34,427 nt of DNA from NCBI GenBank assembly GCA_009924545.1, contig RFRL01000012.1, positions 1-34,427 on the forward strand, read 5' to 3'. This stretch comes from Planctomycetia bacterium. GTDB lineage: Bacteria; Planctomycetota; Planctomycetia; Pirellulales; UBA1268. A program made the translations under genes and the position numbers. A model generated the notes under the pieces. It did not search any database. It was not told the origin of the DNA and was given only the letters and a program-made list of their open reading frames with translations. Shown here piece after piece: positions 6,162 through 13,903 of this stretch. How positions within the stretch are numbered: the stretch's first letter is position 1; every line of letters starts with the position of its first letter.

Positions 6162-8352
6162 GCCACTGCTGCAGCCATGGGGGTGACCAGGGATTCCAGG
6201 TGGGATAACTCACCGAGACCACCGACAGGGCCAGCAGCGCCAGCGCCAGCCCGCGGCCCAGGCGCGTCGTCGAGAGCCGGTCGGCCGCCGGCACCACCGC
6301 CGCCGCCCACAAGGGGGCCAGCCACAGGGCCCAGCGGAAACAGCACACCACCCCACCGTAGTTGCGGTCGAGCCGCGGGCGCGCGAGGTAGAAGCCGAGG
6401 ACCACCACCGACACTCCGGCGATCGCCACGGCGAGGAGCGTGGCCGGGCGGGGATGGCGGTGCGGCGCGGCCAGCAGCAGCAGGCCCGGCACCACCAGTA
6501 ACCACGCAGGCGTCAACGAGAAGATGCCGTGGTGGCCGACCAGCACGTGGAGCGCGTAGGCCCAGCCGGACGGTTCGCCCCGATCGACTCCCTGCGGGTT
6601 GCGCCAATAGCTGGTGAGCACCTTGCCGGTGGGGAGCGTGAGGGAGTAGTCGTACCAGTTGGCGTCGGGGCCGCCGGCCTCGGCGGGGGCGGTGCCCCGG
6701 TGCGAGTAGGCGGGCCACGGCGTGCCGTGGGCCACGTGATTGGTCGCCAGGGAGGCACACGCCACCAAGCCGGCCGCCGGCAGCGCCCACGTGAGCGTCC
6801 GCCGCAGGTCGGTGAGGGCGAGGATGCCGAGCACGGCCGCGGCCCAGGCGAGGGCGGGCAGTTCGAAGGCCGCCGCGAGTGCGGCCGTCAGTCCGGCGGC
6901 AGCGAACCCCGTGCCGCTCCGCAGACCGTCACCGCGGATCCGCTGCACCAACCAGCCGCTGACGGCCGTGCAGGCCGCGGCGGGCAGGTGGTTGGTGAAC
7001 GTGACGACGAAGGTGGAGAGGAGCGTCCCGCAGGCCGCCAGGGCGAACGTCCAGAAGCGGCCCCAGTCGCTGGACCCGAGCCGGTCGACGAGGCGGAAGG
7101 TGAACAGCAGGCTGACCACCAGCGGCAGCAGGGCCGCGGGCACCAGCAGCATCCGCCCCATCTCGAACGGATGGTCGCCGAGCGTCCATCCCGTGAGCCG
7201 GTGGAGGATCCAGTACGGGCCGGCCGCCAACACCGCCAGCAGGGGCGGCTTGCTCGAATAGAGGCGGAGCCGGCCCTCGGCGTCGTGGTGGGCGACGGCA
7301 TCGATCGTGTCCCACCCCGGTTCCCCCACGAGACCGTCGATGGCGAACGTGCCCTGTTCCACCAGGGACCGCACGGTGAGCCACCGGCTGCGGTCGTTGG
7401 CGGAAAGGAACGGGCGCACGAGGCGCTTCTCGCGGTCGATGCGCTGGCGGATGGCGACCGGGTCGGCCGGCGTGCCGTCGGCCTTCGCCTTGGCGACGGC
7501 GTCCGCCACCAGCCGCTTCTCGAGCGCCCAGCGGTCGACGCTCGACACCGCACCGATGCGCCCCAGCGCGCCGCCGATGGCCACCGCGGCGAGGATCCAG
7601 GCCACACTCCGCCGGGCCCGCGCCCGCGACAGCCCGCGCGGGGCCGGCGCCGCCAGACGCCCCCGGCCGCGGACCCGGCCCGCCACACGGAGCAGATCGA
7701 CCAGCCCGGTGAAGAACCGGCGGGCGCCGTACTTCGACTGGCCGCGGACACGGGGCCGGTGATGCACGGCCATCTCCGTGACCCGGTGGCCAGCGGCCGC
7801 CGCCAGCACCGGGATGAAGCGGTGCATGTCGGGTTCGTGGAGCGGGAGGCCGCGTGCCACCTCGGGCCGCATCGCCTTCAGGCCGCAGTTGTGATCGTGG
7901 AGGCGCAGGCCGGTGACCTCCCCCACCAGCAGGTTGAACACCCGGGAAGGGAGCGTCTTGTCCCAGGGGTCGAGGCGTGGATGTTTCCAGCCGTTGACGA
8001 GGTCGTGCCCTTCGTCGAGGTGGGCCAGCAGCCGGGGGATCCCCGCCGGGTCGTCCTGGCCGTCGCCGTCGAGCATCACGATCCGCCGGCCGCGGCAGCG
8101 GGCGAAACCGGCTGCCAGCGCCGCCGACTTCCCCACCCCGCGCCCCTGGCGGATTCCCGCCACCCGCGCGTCGGCCTTGCCGACGGCCACGATCTCCTCC
8201 CACGACCCGTCGGTGGACCCGTCGTCGACGATCCACGCCTCCCACCCGAGGCCCGCCGCGTCGAGCGCGGTACGGATCTCCGCCGCGAGGGGGCCGATGT
8301 TGCCCACCTCGTTCCGCACCGGGATCACCAGCGAGACGTCCGGCGGGTTCAT
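6130..8352 (-). CDS. GT2 (dolichyl-phosphate mannosyltransferase-like) glycosyltransferase fused to a polytopic membrane domain
   Basis: The product has 740 residues. Residues 6-230 form a GT-A glycosyltransferase of the DPM1/GtrB/ArnC type: VSLVIPVRNE start, VDDGSTDGS, the metal-binding DGDGQDD (Asp95-Gly-Asp97) and the late SKYGARRFF element. This class moves a sugar from a nucleotide donor to a polyprenyl-phosphate carrier at the cytoplasmic face. After a first membrane helix (about 246-264) comes an extracytoplasmic loop of about 120 residues containing NDRSRW and LYSSKPPLLAV. Eight to ten further membrane segments then run to the end. This second part resembles planctomycete membrane proteins of the GT39/GT-C kind, although I could not identify a catalytic motif with confidence. 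One chain may therefore both load and use a lipid-linked sugar (inference). The ATG at 8352 lacks a strong ribosome site. Its 3' end overlaps the pseudouridine synthase gene by 32 bp. Confidence 0.85.
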   Translation of the reverse strand: MNPPDVSLVIPVRNEVGNIGPLAAEIRTALDAAGLGWEAWIVDDGSTDGSWEEIVAVGKADARVAGIRQGRGVGKSAALAAGFARCRGRRIVMLDGDGQDDPAGIPRLLAHLDEGHDLVNGWKHPRLDPWDKTLPSRVFNLLVGEVTGLRLHDHNCGLKAMRPEVARGLPLHEPDMHRFIPVLAAAAGHRVTEMAVHHRPRVRGQSKYGARRFFTGLVDLLRVAGRVRGRGRLAAPAPRGLSRARARRSVAWILAAVAIGGALGRIGAVSSVDRWALEKRLVADAVAKAKADGTPADPVAIRQRIDREKRLVRPFLSANDRSRWLTVRSLVEQGTFAIDGLVGEPGWDTIDAVAHHDAEGRLRLYSSKPPLLAVLAAGPYWILHRLTGWTLGDHPFEMGRMLLVPAALLPLVVSLLFTFRLVDRLGSSDWGRFWTFALAACGTLLSTFVVTFTNHLPAAACTAVSGWLVQRIRGDGLRSGTGFAAAGLTAALAAAFELPALAWAAAVLGILALTDLRRTLTWALPAAGLVACASLATNHVAHGTPWPAYSHRGTAPAEAGGPDANWYDYSLTLPTGKVLTSYWRNPQGVDRGEPSGWAYALHVLVGHHGIFSLTPAWLLVVPGLLLLAAPHRHPRPATLLAVAIAGVSVVVLGFYLARPRLDRNYGGVVCCFRWALWLAPLWAAAVVPAADRLSTTRLGRGLALALLALSVVSVSYPTWNPWSPPWLQQWLIHGGWLPES

Positions 8353-8513
8353 GCGGCGACCATGAAAAAGGGAACCCGGACGAGGCGGGTTCAGCGGCGA
8401 CGGCCGGCCCTGTCGCCGCGGCTGTCCTCCCGGGATCGTGGGTCGTCAGGATAGCCGGGCCCCCGCCATGCCGCCATGCCGCACTGCGGTCGGCGCGGGA
8501 GCGACGGGCTGCG

Positions 8514-8519
8514 TACACT
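8514..8519 (+). promoter_or_regulatory. TACACT -10-like hexamer upstream of the AI-2E family gene
   Basis: TACACT follows GCG and lies 53 nt before the ATG at 8573, in the divergent spacer. No -35 match is seen at 16-18 bp. Its value is that the same TANACT pattern recurs before several other genes here. Confidence 0.35.
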
Positions 8520-8572
8520 GCCGAGCACAGCCCGCCACGGCGGGCTTTCCGGGCGGCAGGGGCAACGAAGAC

Positions 8573-9688
8573 ATGGCACGCGTGATCTCGCTGGCGGTGA
8601 TCCTCGGGCTCGTGGTGGTGTTCGGCCTGTTGTCGCTGCGGGTGATGTCGAGTTTCCTCCTCCCGCTCCTCCTCGCGGCGATGCTCGTGGTGATCTTCGG
8701 GCCGCTGCACCGGTGGCTCCGCGACCGGTTCGCCTGGCCCGATTGGGTGGCGGCGGTGGCGACGACCCTGTTCGTGCTGCTGCTGGTGTTGGTGCCGCTG
8801 GTGTTGCTCGTGGTCCGGGCCGGCGGCGATGCGGTGGCGATGCTGCGCAGCCCGACCGGCCTGAAACTCGATCCCGCGGTGCTCGACGGCCTCATCGCCT
8901 CGGTCAACGATGCCACCGGCTTCCACATCACGTCGGAGGGGGTGAACGCCGAACTGCGCCGCTTGGCGGAGGAATGGATCGGACCGATCGCCGCCGGCAC
9001 CCCGATCGTGCTCGTCAAGGTGCTCATCGGCCTGATCGTGACGATCTTCAGTTTCTTCTATTTCCTCGCCGATGGCCGGCGGATGCTGGCGGCGGTCACG
9101 CGCCTCATCCCCCTCGACGCCCACTACCAGTGGCAACTCCTCCAAGAGTTCGAGGAGGTGAGCCGGGCGGTGGTCAGCTCCACGCTCCTGGCGGCCATCG
9201 TCCAGGCGGTGCTGGCGGGGATCGGCTTCTACGTGGCCGGGCTCAAGGGGGTGTTCCTGCTCACGCTGCTGACGTTCTTCGGGGCCCTCGTGCCCTTCGT
9301 CGGGGCCGCCTCCGTTTGGGGTGCCGCCAGCCTGTACCTCCTGTTCTTCGTCAAGGACACCTGGTCGGCGGCCGGGTTGGCGGCCTGGGGGCTGCTGGTG
9401 GTGTCGACGATCGACAATGTCATCAAGCCGATCGTGCTCCATGGCCAGTCGAAGCTGCATCCCCTGCTGGCACTCCTCAGCGTGCTGGGGGGGGTCGGGG
9501 CCCTGGGGCCGATCGGAATCTTCGTGGGGCCGATCGCCGTCGCCTTCCTCCAGGCCGCCCTCACCATGCTCCAGGTCGAACTCGACACCATCTCGCGGGC
9601 ACCGCTCGCCGAGGGGGCCCCCGTGGGCCGGGCAGCGGGGGATGCAGGCGTTGCACAAACCGCCCTCGAGAGGGTGAAATCCTCCTGA
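8573..9688 (+). CDS. AI-2E family (PerM-like) transporter or membrane protein
   Basis: This is an integral membrane protein of 371 residues in the AI-2E/PerM family. Two close N-terminal helices (about 3-20 and 23-45) are followed by another pair, then an extracytoplasmic amphipathic region (about 95-150). After that come four or more helices with the family features: FSFFYFLADGRRM, a helix ending YVAGLKGV, FFGALVPFVGA, and STIDNVIKPIVLHGQSKLHP near residue 280. The C-terminus carries about 30 polar residues. Members export small molecules such as autoinducer-2 in a few cases or act as Na+/H+ antiporters; the substrate here is not predictable. The ATG at 8573 was chosen because the upstream in-frame codons are Cys/Gly-rich and not membrane-like. 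A small membrane-protein gene follows 57 nt downstream and may be co-transcribed. Confidence 0.9.
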   Translation: MARVISLAVILGLVVVFGLLSLRVMSSFLLPLLLAAMLVVIFGPLHRWLRDRFAWPDWVAAVATTLFVLLLVLVPLVLLVVRAGGDAVAMLRSPTGLKLDPAVLDGLIASVNDATGFHITSEGVNAELRRLAEEWIGPIAAGTPIVLVKVLIGLIVTIFSFFYFLADGRRMLAAVTRLIPLDAHYQWQLLQEFEEVSRAVVSSTLLAAIVQAVLAGIGFYVAGLKGVFLLTLLTFFGALVPFVGAASVWGAASLYLLFFVKDTWSAAGLAAWGLLVVSTIDNVIKPIVLHGQSKLHPLLALLSVLGGVGALGPIGIFVGPIAVAFLQAALTMLQVELDTISRAPLAEGAPVGRAAGDAGVAQTALERVKSS

Positions 9689-9745
9689 CCGGCCCGGCCA
9701 CGCCGGCGTGGAGGGTGGTCGGTAATCGAGGCAGGGGAGGGTGCG

Positions 9746-10303
9746 ATGCGCGAGCCGATGCAACTTCGATCGACGACGCGGCGATCGATCACGCCGATGG
9801 TGCTGGCGACGCTGGCCGCGCTGCTGCCCGCGGCGTCGGGCTCCGTCGCCCGGGCGATCGAGGCGGCGTACCTGCCGGCGGAGGGCGGCGGGGGCGAGTA
9901 TGTCGTCCGCGTCGAACCCGATCTCGTCCGCAACGGCCTGGCCCATCCCCTCACCAGCGATCTGCCGACCGACGCCCGTGACGTGCGCCGTGTGCGGATC
10001 TACGTTGCCGACGCCTGGCCACCGACCGTGGAGCGCGCCGTGGGCGAGGCGGCGCGTCGTCCCCGTCCCGCCGCAACCCTCGCGGCGGCGAGCCTGCCGG
10101 TGGCCTCCGCAGCATCGATCGAGCCGGCGAGTGCCGGCCCCAGCGCCACCGCCGCGGTCGCCCAGTCGTGGCCGCTCCTCATCGGCAGCCTGCTGGCGCT
10201 GTTCACGTCGCTGGGCGCCAACGCCTATCTCGGCCTGCTCCTGGCCGGCATGCGGCAGCGTTACCAGCGCGATCTGCGCGAGGGGCTCGTCCAGGCTGGC
10301 TGA
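9746..10303 (+). CDS. Small envelope protein of unknown function with C-terminal membrane helix
   Basis: The product has 185 residues and is not recognised. It has a Sec-like N-terminus (basic residues, hydrophobic 17-36, AxA-like ARA before IEAAYLPAEG). A compact middle segment contains EYVVRVEPDLV, DLPTDARDVRRVRIYV and WPPTVER. An Ala/Pro-rich linker follows, then a single membrane helix near the C-terminus (about 147-172, WPLLIGSLLALFTSLGAN) and a basic tail. This suggests a bitopic protein with a short cytoplasmic end. AGGGGAGGG lies just upstream of the ATG, a strong ribosome site. It follows the AI-2E family gene by 57 nt and is convergent with the ATPase gene 60 nt away. The codon pattern and clean start support a real gene. 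The function is unknown. Confidence 0.75.
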   Translation: MREPMQLRSTTRRSITPMVLATLAALLPAASGSVARAIEAAYLPAEGGGGEYVVRVEPDLVRNGLAHPLTSDLPTDARDVRRVRIYVADAWPPTVERAVGEAARRPRPAATLAAASLPVASAASIEPASAGPSATAAVAQSWPLLIGSLLALFTSLGANAYLGLLLAGMRQRYQRDLREGLVQAG

Positions 10304-10363
10304 CAGCGCGGGCAGTGCGGACGGCACTTGGTTCGGGCCATCAGGCTGGGTGACGTCGGGCCG

Positions 10364-12034
10364 TCAGGCCGGCTTCGTCGTCCGCGTCCGACGGCGCACC
10401 GTCTTGCCGCCATCAACGGTCGTGATCGACACGTCGGCATGCGTGTTCTCGCCGGCGGGACGGGCCTGCGGGGCGTGGATCTGCAGATGGACAGGCCAAC
10501 CACCGGTGGTCGACGCGATGGTGGCCACGGCCGGTCGCGGCAGCATGATGCCGCGTGGCACCCAGGGATTGCCGGAGGCGACCAACGGTCGCGGCGCGGA
10601 GGTCGGCGGCAGCGGCCGGACGACGAGGCGCCGTCCGTGGGGGGGAGGTGCGACCTCGGCCACGGTCACGACCGGGGCATCGATCACTGGCAACGGCATC
10701 GGCACCGATTCCGGGACCGGCAGCGCGGGGAGCGTCCACACCGCGCGGGGCTCCGAGAGCGAGCGGACATGGGCCCGCACCTCGGCGAAGATCGCCGCCA
10801 CGTGGGCATGGCAGGTGAGCACGAGCATCTGCCGGCCGGGTTGTTCGGTGGCGAATTCCATCAGCACGCGCGCGGCGGCCAGCGCCCGCTGGTCGTCGAA
10901 ATTCACCAGGGCGTCGTCGATGACCACCGGCAGGTGCACGCCACGGCGTTCGAGGTCTTTGACGAGGGCCAACCGCAGGGCGAGGAACACCTGTTCGCGC
11001 GTCCCGCGGCTGAGGCGGTCGGGGTTCCACACGGTGCCGGCGTGGTCGTGGACCTCGAGCCGCGCCTCGTGGATCGAGGTCGTGACCGCGGTGTAGCGAC
11101 CCTCGGTGAGGCGTTCGAGCCACCGAGACGCCTCGCGGAGGACGGCCGGCTGGTGGTCGCGGGCGAAGCCGTCGCGGGTCTCCTCGAGGAGGCCGCGGGC
11201 GAGTTCCAGGAGCGTGCGCCGCCTGAGCTGGATGTCGAGATCGCGCTCGATGGCGGCGATCTCCTGCTGCAACCCCTCGGTGCAGTGATCGCGTCCCGCG
11301 GCCTCGACGCGGGCGGCCGCGGCGGCACGGTCGTCGCGGGCCCGGGCCACGGCAGCGAAGGCGTGGGCGGTGGCCGCCTGCGCCTCGGTGAGCCGATCCT
11401 CGAGCGACACGCGCTGGACCTCGGCGAGCAACCGGTCGACGTCGAGGCTGCCGTGGAACCGGCGCCGCGCCTCGGTCCAGGCGCCCTCGGCCGCCACGGC
11501 CTCGCGCCGCGCCGCCTCGGCGAGCGGCCGCCGATCGACGAGGGCCAGGAAGGCGTCGTCGGTGTCGACGTTCCACCGCGCCACCACGTCGCGCACCCGG
11601 CGGTCGGCCAGTTTCACCTGACGGAGGGCATCGCGATGCCGGCGGCGGGCTCGCTCCAACCGGCGCACGAGCACGGCGCGATGCCGCTGTCCGGAAGCCT
11701 CGCGGTCGAGCCGCTCGCGCAGCGACCGCAGTTGCTCCAAGGTTGTGCCCTCGGGCAGCATGTCGCACTCCACGAGGAACTGTTCGACCCGACGGCCCAG
11801 GGCCGCGGCCTCCTCGACCCGGAGCCGGGCCTCTTCGCTCGTCTGCCGGCGGTGATCGTCGAGTTCGAGGAGGGCGCGCCGGTGGCTGGCGAGACGCCGG
11901 ACGTCGGCCGGCGCGAGATCCTCGGGCAGCCCGCGCTGCTGCAGGCTCTTCTGCCACCGGGACCGGGCCACGGCGCGGCGCCGTCTGGCGGCAGCCACCT
12001 CCTGTTCGGCCAATGTCACCCGGTCGGCGAGCAC
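10364..12034 (-). CDS. YhaN-like (SbcC/Rad50-type) AAA ATPase, C-terminal part separated by frameshift
   Basis: This is the downstream part of an ATPase gene whose N-terminal half is at 12016-13857. It is listed from the GTG at 12034, but the same frame stays open and protein-like upstream to about 12211, continuing the coiled coil. The first 310 residues are long Arg/Glu/Ala-rich coiled coil. The C-terminal nucleotide-binding lobe follows, with the ABC signature LSRGTREQVFLALRLAL (about residue 340), Walker B LPVVIDDALVNFDD (about 367) and the H-loop-like VLTCHAHV. A Pro-rich tail of about 130 residues with no recognised fold and a basic end (VRRRTRTTKPA) extends beyond the usual family end. 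ATPases of this type partner with an SbcD/YhaO phosphoesterase in handling DNA ends. Without the N-terminal Walker A this fragment alone cannot bind ATP in the normal way. Confidence 0.8.
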   Translation of the reverse strand: MLADRVTLAEQEVAAARRRRAVARSRWQKSLQQRGLPEDLAPADVRRLASHRRALLELDDHRRQTSEEARLRVEEAAALGRRVEQFLVECDMLPEGTTLEQLRSLRERLDREASGQRHRAVLVRRLERARRRHRDALRQVKLADRRVRDVVARWNVDTDDAFLALVDRRPLAEAARREAVAAEGAWTEARRRFHGSLDVDRLLAEVQRVSLEDRLTEAQAATAHAFAAVARARDDRAAAAARVEAAGRDHCTEGLQQEIAAIERDLDIQLRRRTLLELARGLLEETRDGFARDHQPAVLREASRWLERLTEGRYTAVTTSIHEARLEVHDHAGTVWNPDRLSRGTREQVFLALRLALVKDLERRGVHLPVVIDDALVNFDDQRALAAARVLMEFATEQPGRQMLVLTCHAHVAAIFAEVRAHVRSLSEPRAVWTLPALPVPESVPMPLPVIDAPVVTVAEVAPPPHGRRLVVRPLPPTSAPRPLVASGNPWVPRGIMLPRPAVATIASTTGGWPVHLQIHAPQARPAGENTHADVSITTVDGGKTVRRRTRTTKPA

Positions 12035-13857
12035 GCGCAGAGCTCCTTCGCGGGCGGCGACGCTCTCCAGCCGCTCCAGTTCCGTCTGTGCCGCAGCCGC
12101 CTGCCGCTTGAGCCATTCATCGGGGTCGACCGGCGAGCGCGGCGGATCGAGGCGCGCGGCGTCAATCCGTTTGTCGAGGAGGCTGCACTGGGTGGCGGCC
12201 TCCTCCCGTGCTGACGGACGCTGTCGAGCCGGCCGGCGGCCGCGCGATCGAGGGACCAGGTCGTGATCGATGCCACGCCCGTGCCTGCCAGGCCGAGGGC
12301 TGCCAGGGCGTAGGCCATCGATCCGGTGACGCTCCCGGGGAGGAACAGACCCGACAGGAGCATCGTCGCGCCGATGACGAACACCGCCCCCAGGCCGACC
12401 AGCCAGGGGACGGGAATGAGCTGCGACTCCACCTGGGCGCTCAACTCCCCTTCGAGCCGGACGAGCGACTTGTCGAGATCAGCCACTTGCTCACCGTTGG
12501 CGATCCGGTTGCGGAGGAGCGTGGCCCGGCCGGCGGCCTCTTCGATGGCGGCAGCGATCGTCGCCACCTCCATCCCCTTGGCGGCGCCGCGGATCGAGGC
12601 CCGCGTCCCCTCGGCCTCGCGCCGGGCCGCGGCCAGGGCGGCGCGGGCGGTCCGCAGATCGCCGGTGGCCGTGGCCATGGCCGCGGCCCGTGATTTCAGC
12701 GGCGTGAGCGAGCGCACCAGGCCGGCCGGCAGGGCCGGCTCGGTGGTGCTCGTGCCGGACGCCAGGCGGGCCAGACCGGTGGCGCCGAGCTGTTCGCCGA
12801 AGCGCCGGGCCGCCTGCCGGGCCGACGATTCCGCGCGCGCCGCGTCGGCCAGGGCTCGCTCCAGCCGCGGCTCGTCCTCGCACAGGGCGGCAACGGCGCT
12901 GCGACGCTTCCAGATCGCCGCATCGGCCTCGACCGCGGCCAGCGCCTTCGCCAAGCGACTCCGGGTCCGCTTTCTCGCGCGGGCGTTGCGCTCCAGGCCG
13001 TCGCGTCGCTGGCGGGCGAGTTGCCAGGCATCGAGGTCGGCGTGGACCAGCCATTCTGCTTCGATGGCCGCCAGCCGCTGGGCCGTGTCACGCCGATGGC
13101 GAGACAGCGGCTCCAGGGGGAGCACCGCGCGAAGTTCCGCCTCGTGGGCCTCGGCGGCCCGGCAGGCCTCGACGAGTGTGGCGATCGCGGCATCGATGCG
13201 CGCGAGCTCCGCGGCCAGGCCGCCGGCGGCCAAGGCCGGGGCGTTCATCGCGGTGAGCCGTGCCACGGCGCCCGCGCGGCGCTGCCGGAGGGCCTCCAGC
13301 GGCGACACGTCGGGATCGGTGGAATCGAGGCGAGCCAGCGCGTCGCGGAGATTGCCGATCGCGAGGTTCACCGCCGCCCGGTCGAGGCCGCTGGCCAGTT
13401 CGTAGAGCCGGCTCCCGCAGCCGTCGGCGTCGAGGGAGCGCAGTTCGTGGAGCTCGTCGAGACCGAAGGCGAGGACCGCGGTGAACGTGCCCTCGTCGAT
13501 GTCGCCGACGTAGTCGCGGAGGAACAGCGGCGTGGCGGGGCCATCGGCGGCGCGGACCTGGAGGGCGTCGTCGCCGGGCCCCGTGCGCCCCGGTTCGTGG
13601 TGCCGGTCGATGGTGAAGCGGCGATCGTCGATTCCGCCGTGGACCACGAGGCGGCCGCCGCACATCCGCCCCGGATCGAGCACGCCCCGGCGGAACAGGC
13701 TGCCGAACCCGAAGAGCACGCCGCGTACGAACTCCAGCAGCGAAGTCTTCCCGGTCTCGTTGGTGCCGTGGAGCACCTCGACCCCGGGGCCGAGACGGTC
13801 GATGGTGACGTCGGCCAGGCCGCCGAACCGCTCGATCTCGATCTGTTCGATGATCAT
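12016..13857 (-). CDS. YhaN-like (SbcC/Rad50-type) AAA ATPase, N-terminal half, frameshifted near 12211
   Basis: This is the N-terminal half of an SMC/Rad50-like ATPase. It begins MIIEQIEIERFGGL, typical for YhaN-type proteins, with Walker A GTNETGKTS (residues 31-39) and FLRDYVGDIDEGTF in the first lobe. Coiled coil follows from about 190. A pair of membrane-type helices (about 485-535, including VGLGAVFVIGATMLLSG) also matches the YhaN type. Up to about Gln549 the sequence is family-like. Beyond it the frame turns into low-quality Arg/Ser/Pro-rich sequence to the stop at 12016. Moving back one base at 12210-12211 restores coiled coil (AREEAATQCSLLDKR) and joins the C-terminal part at 10364-12034. 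The intact product would be about 1160 residues. The start codon lies 46 nt after the stop of the SbcD-like gene, so the two form an operon. Confidence 0.8.
   Translation of the reverse strand: MIIEQIEIERFGGLADVTIDRLGPGVEVLHGTNETGKTSLLEFVRGVLFGFGSLFRRGVLDPGRMCGGRLVVHGGIDDRRFTIDRHHEPGRTGPGDDALQVRAADGPATPLFLRDYVGDIDEGTFTAVLAFGLDELHELRSLDADGCGSRLYELASGLDRAAVNLAIGNLRDALARLDSTDPDVSPLEALRQRRAGAVARLTAMNAPALAAGGLAAELARIDAAIATLVEACRAAEAHEAELRAVLPLEPLSRHRRDTAQRLAAIEAEWLVHADLDAWQLARQRRDGLERNARARKRTRSRLAKALAAVEADAAIWKRRSAVAALCEDEPRLERALADAARAESSARQAARRFGEQLGATGLARLASGTSTTEPALPAGLVRSLTPLKSRAAAMATATGDLRTARAALAAARREAEGTRASIRGAAKGMEVATIAAAIEEAAGRATLLRNRIANGEQVADLDKSLVRLEGELSAQVESQLIPVPWLVGLGAVFVIGATMLLSGLFLPGSVTGSMAYALAALGLAGTGVASITTWSLDRAAAGRLDSVRQHGRRPPPSAASSTNGLTPRASIRRARRSTPMNGSSGRRLRHRRNWSGWRASPPAKELCACSPTG
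12201..12220 (-). other. Apparent one-base frameshift in the YhaN-like ATPase gene
   Basis: Reading the minus strand, codons CGT CAG followed by one extra base and then CA CGG GAG GAG would give continuous coiled coil (LDSVRQAREEAATQ). As written, one base is missing at about 12210/12211. No slippery heptamer of the usual -1 type is seen here, so a real deletion or a sequencing or assembly error is more likely than programmed frameshifting. Confidence 0.75.
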
Positions 13858-13903
13858 CGCCCGCTCCCCTCCGCCGCGCTTCGGACCTCGGTTCGGTCCC
13901 GGT

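Noticed and set aside
8349-8363. Four-codon upstream ORF overlapping the glycosyltransferase start (ATGA)
   Set aside because: It has no ribosome site of its own, and such short frames are expected by chance.
6929-10327. Very long minus-strand open frame (1132 codons) across the glycosyltransferase and AI-2E genes
   Set aside because: It is a GC-rich shadow. The product is rich in Arg, Gly, His and Pro, with no fold-like pattern, and it overlaps two well-supported genes in other frames.
12016-12290. Programmed -1 frameshifting as the explanation for the split ATPase gene
   Set aside because: No X-XXY-YYZ slippery heptamer or obvious stimulatory hairpin is seen at the join. A single missing base is the simpler explanation.
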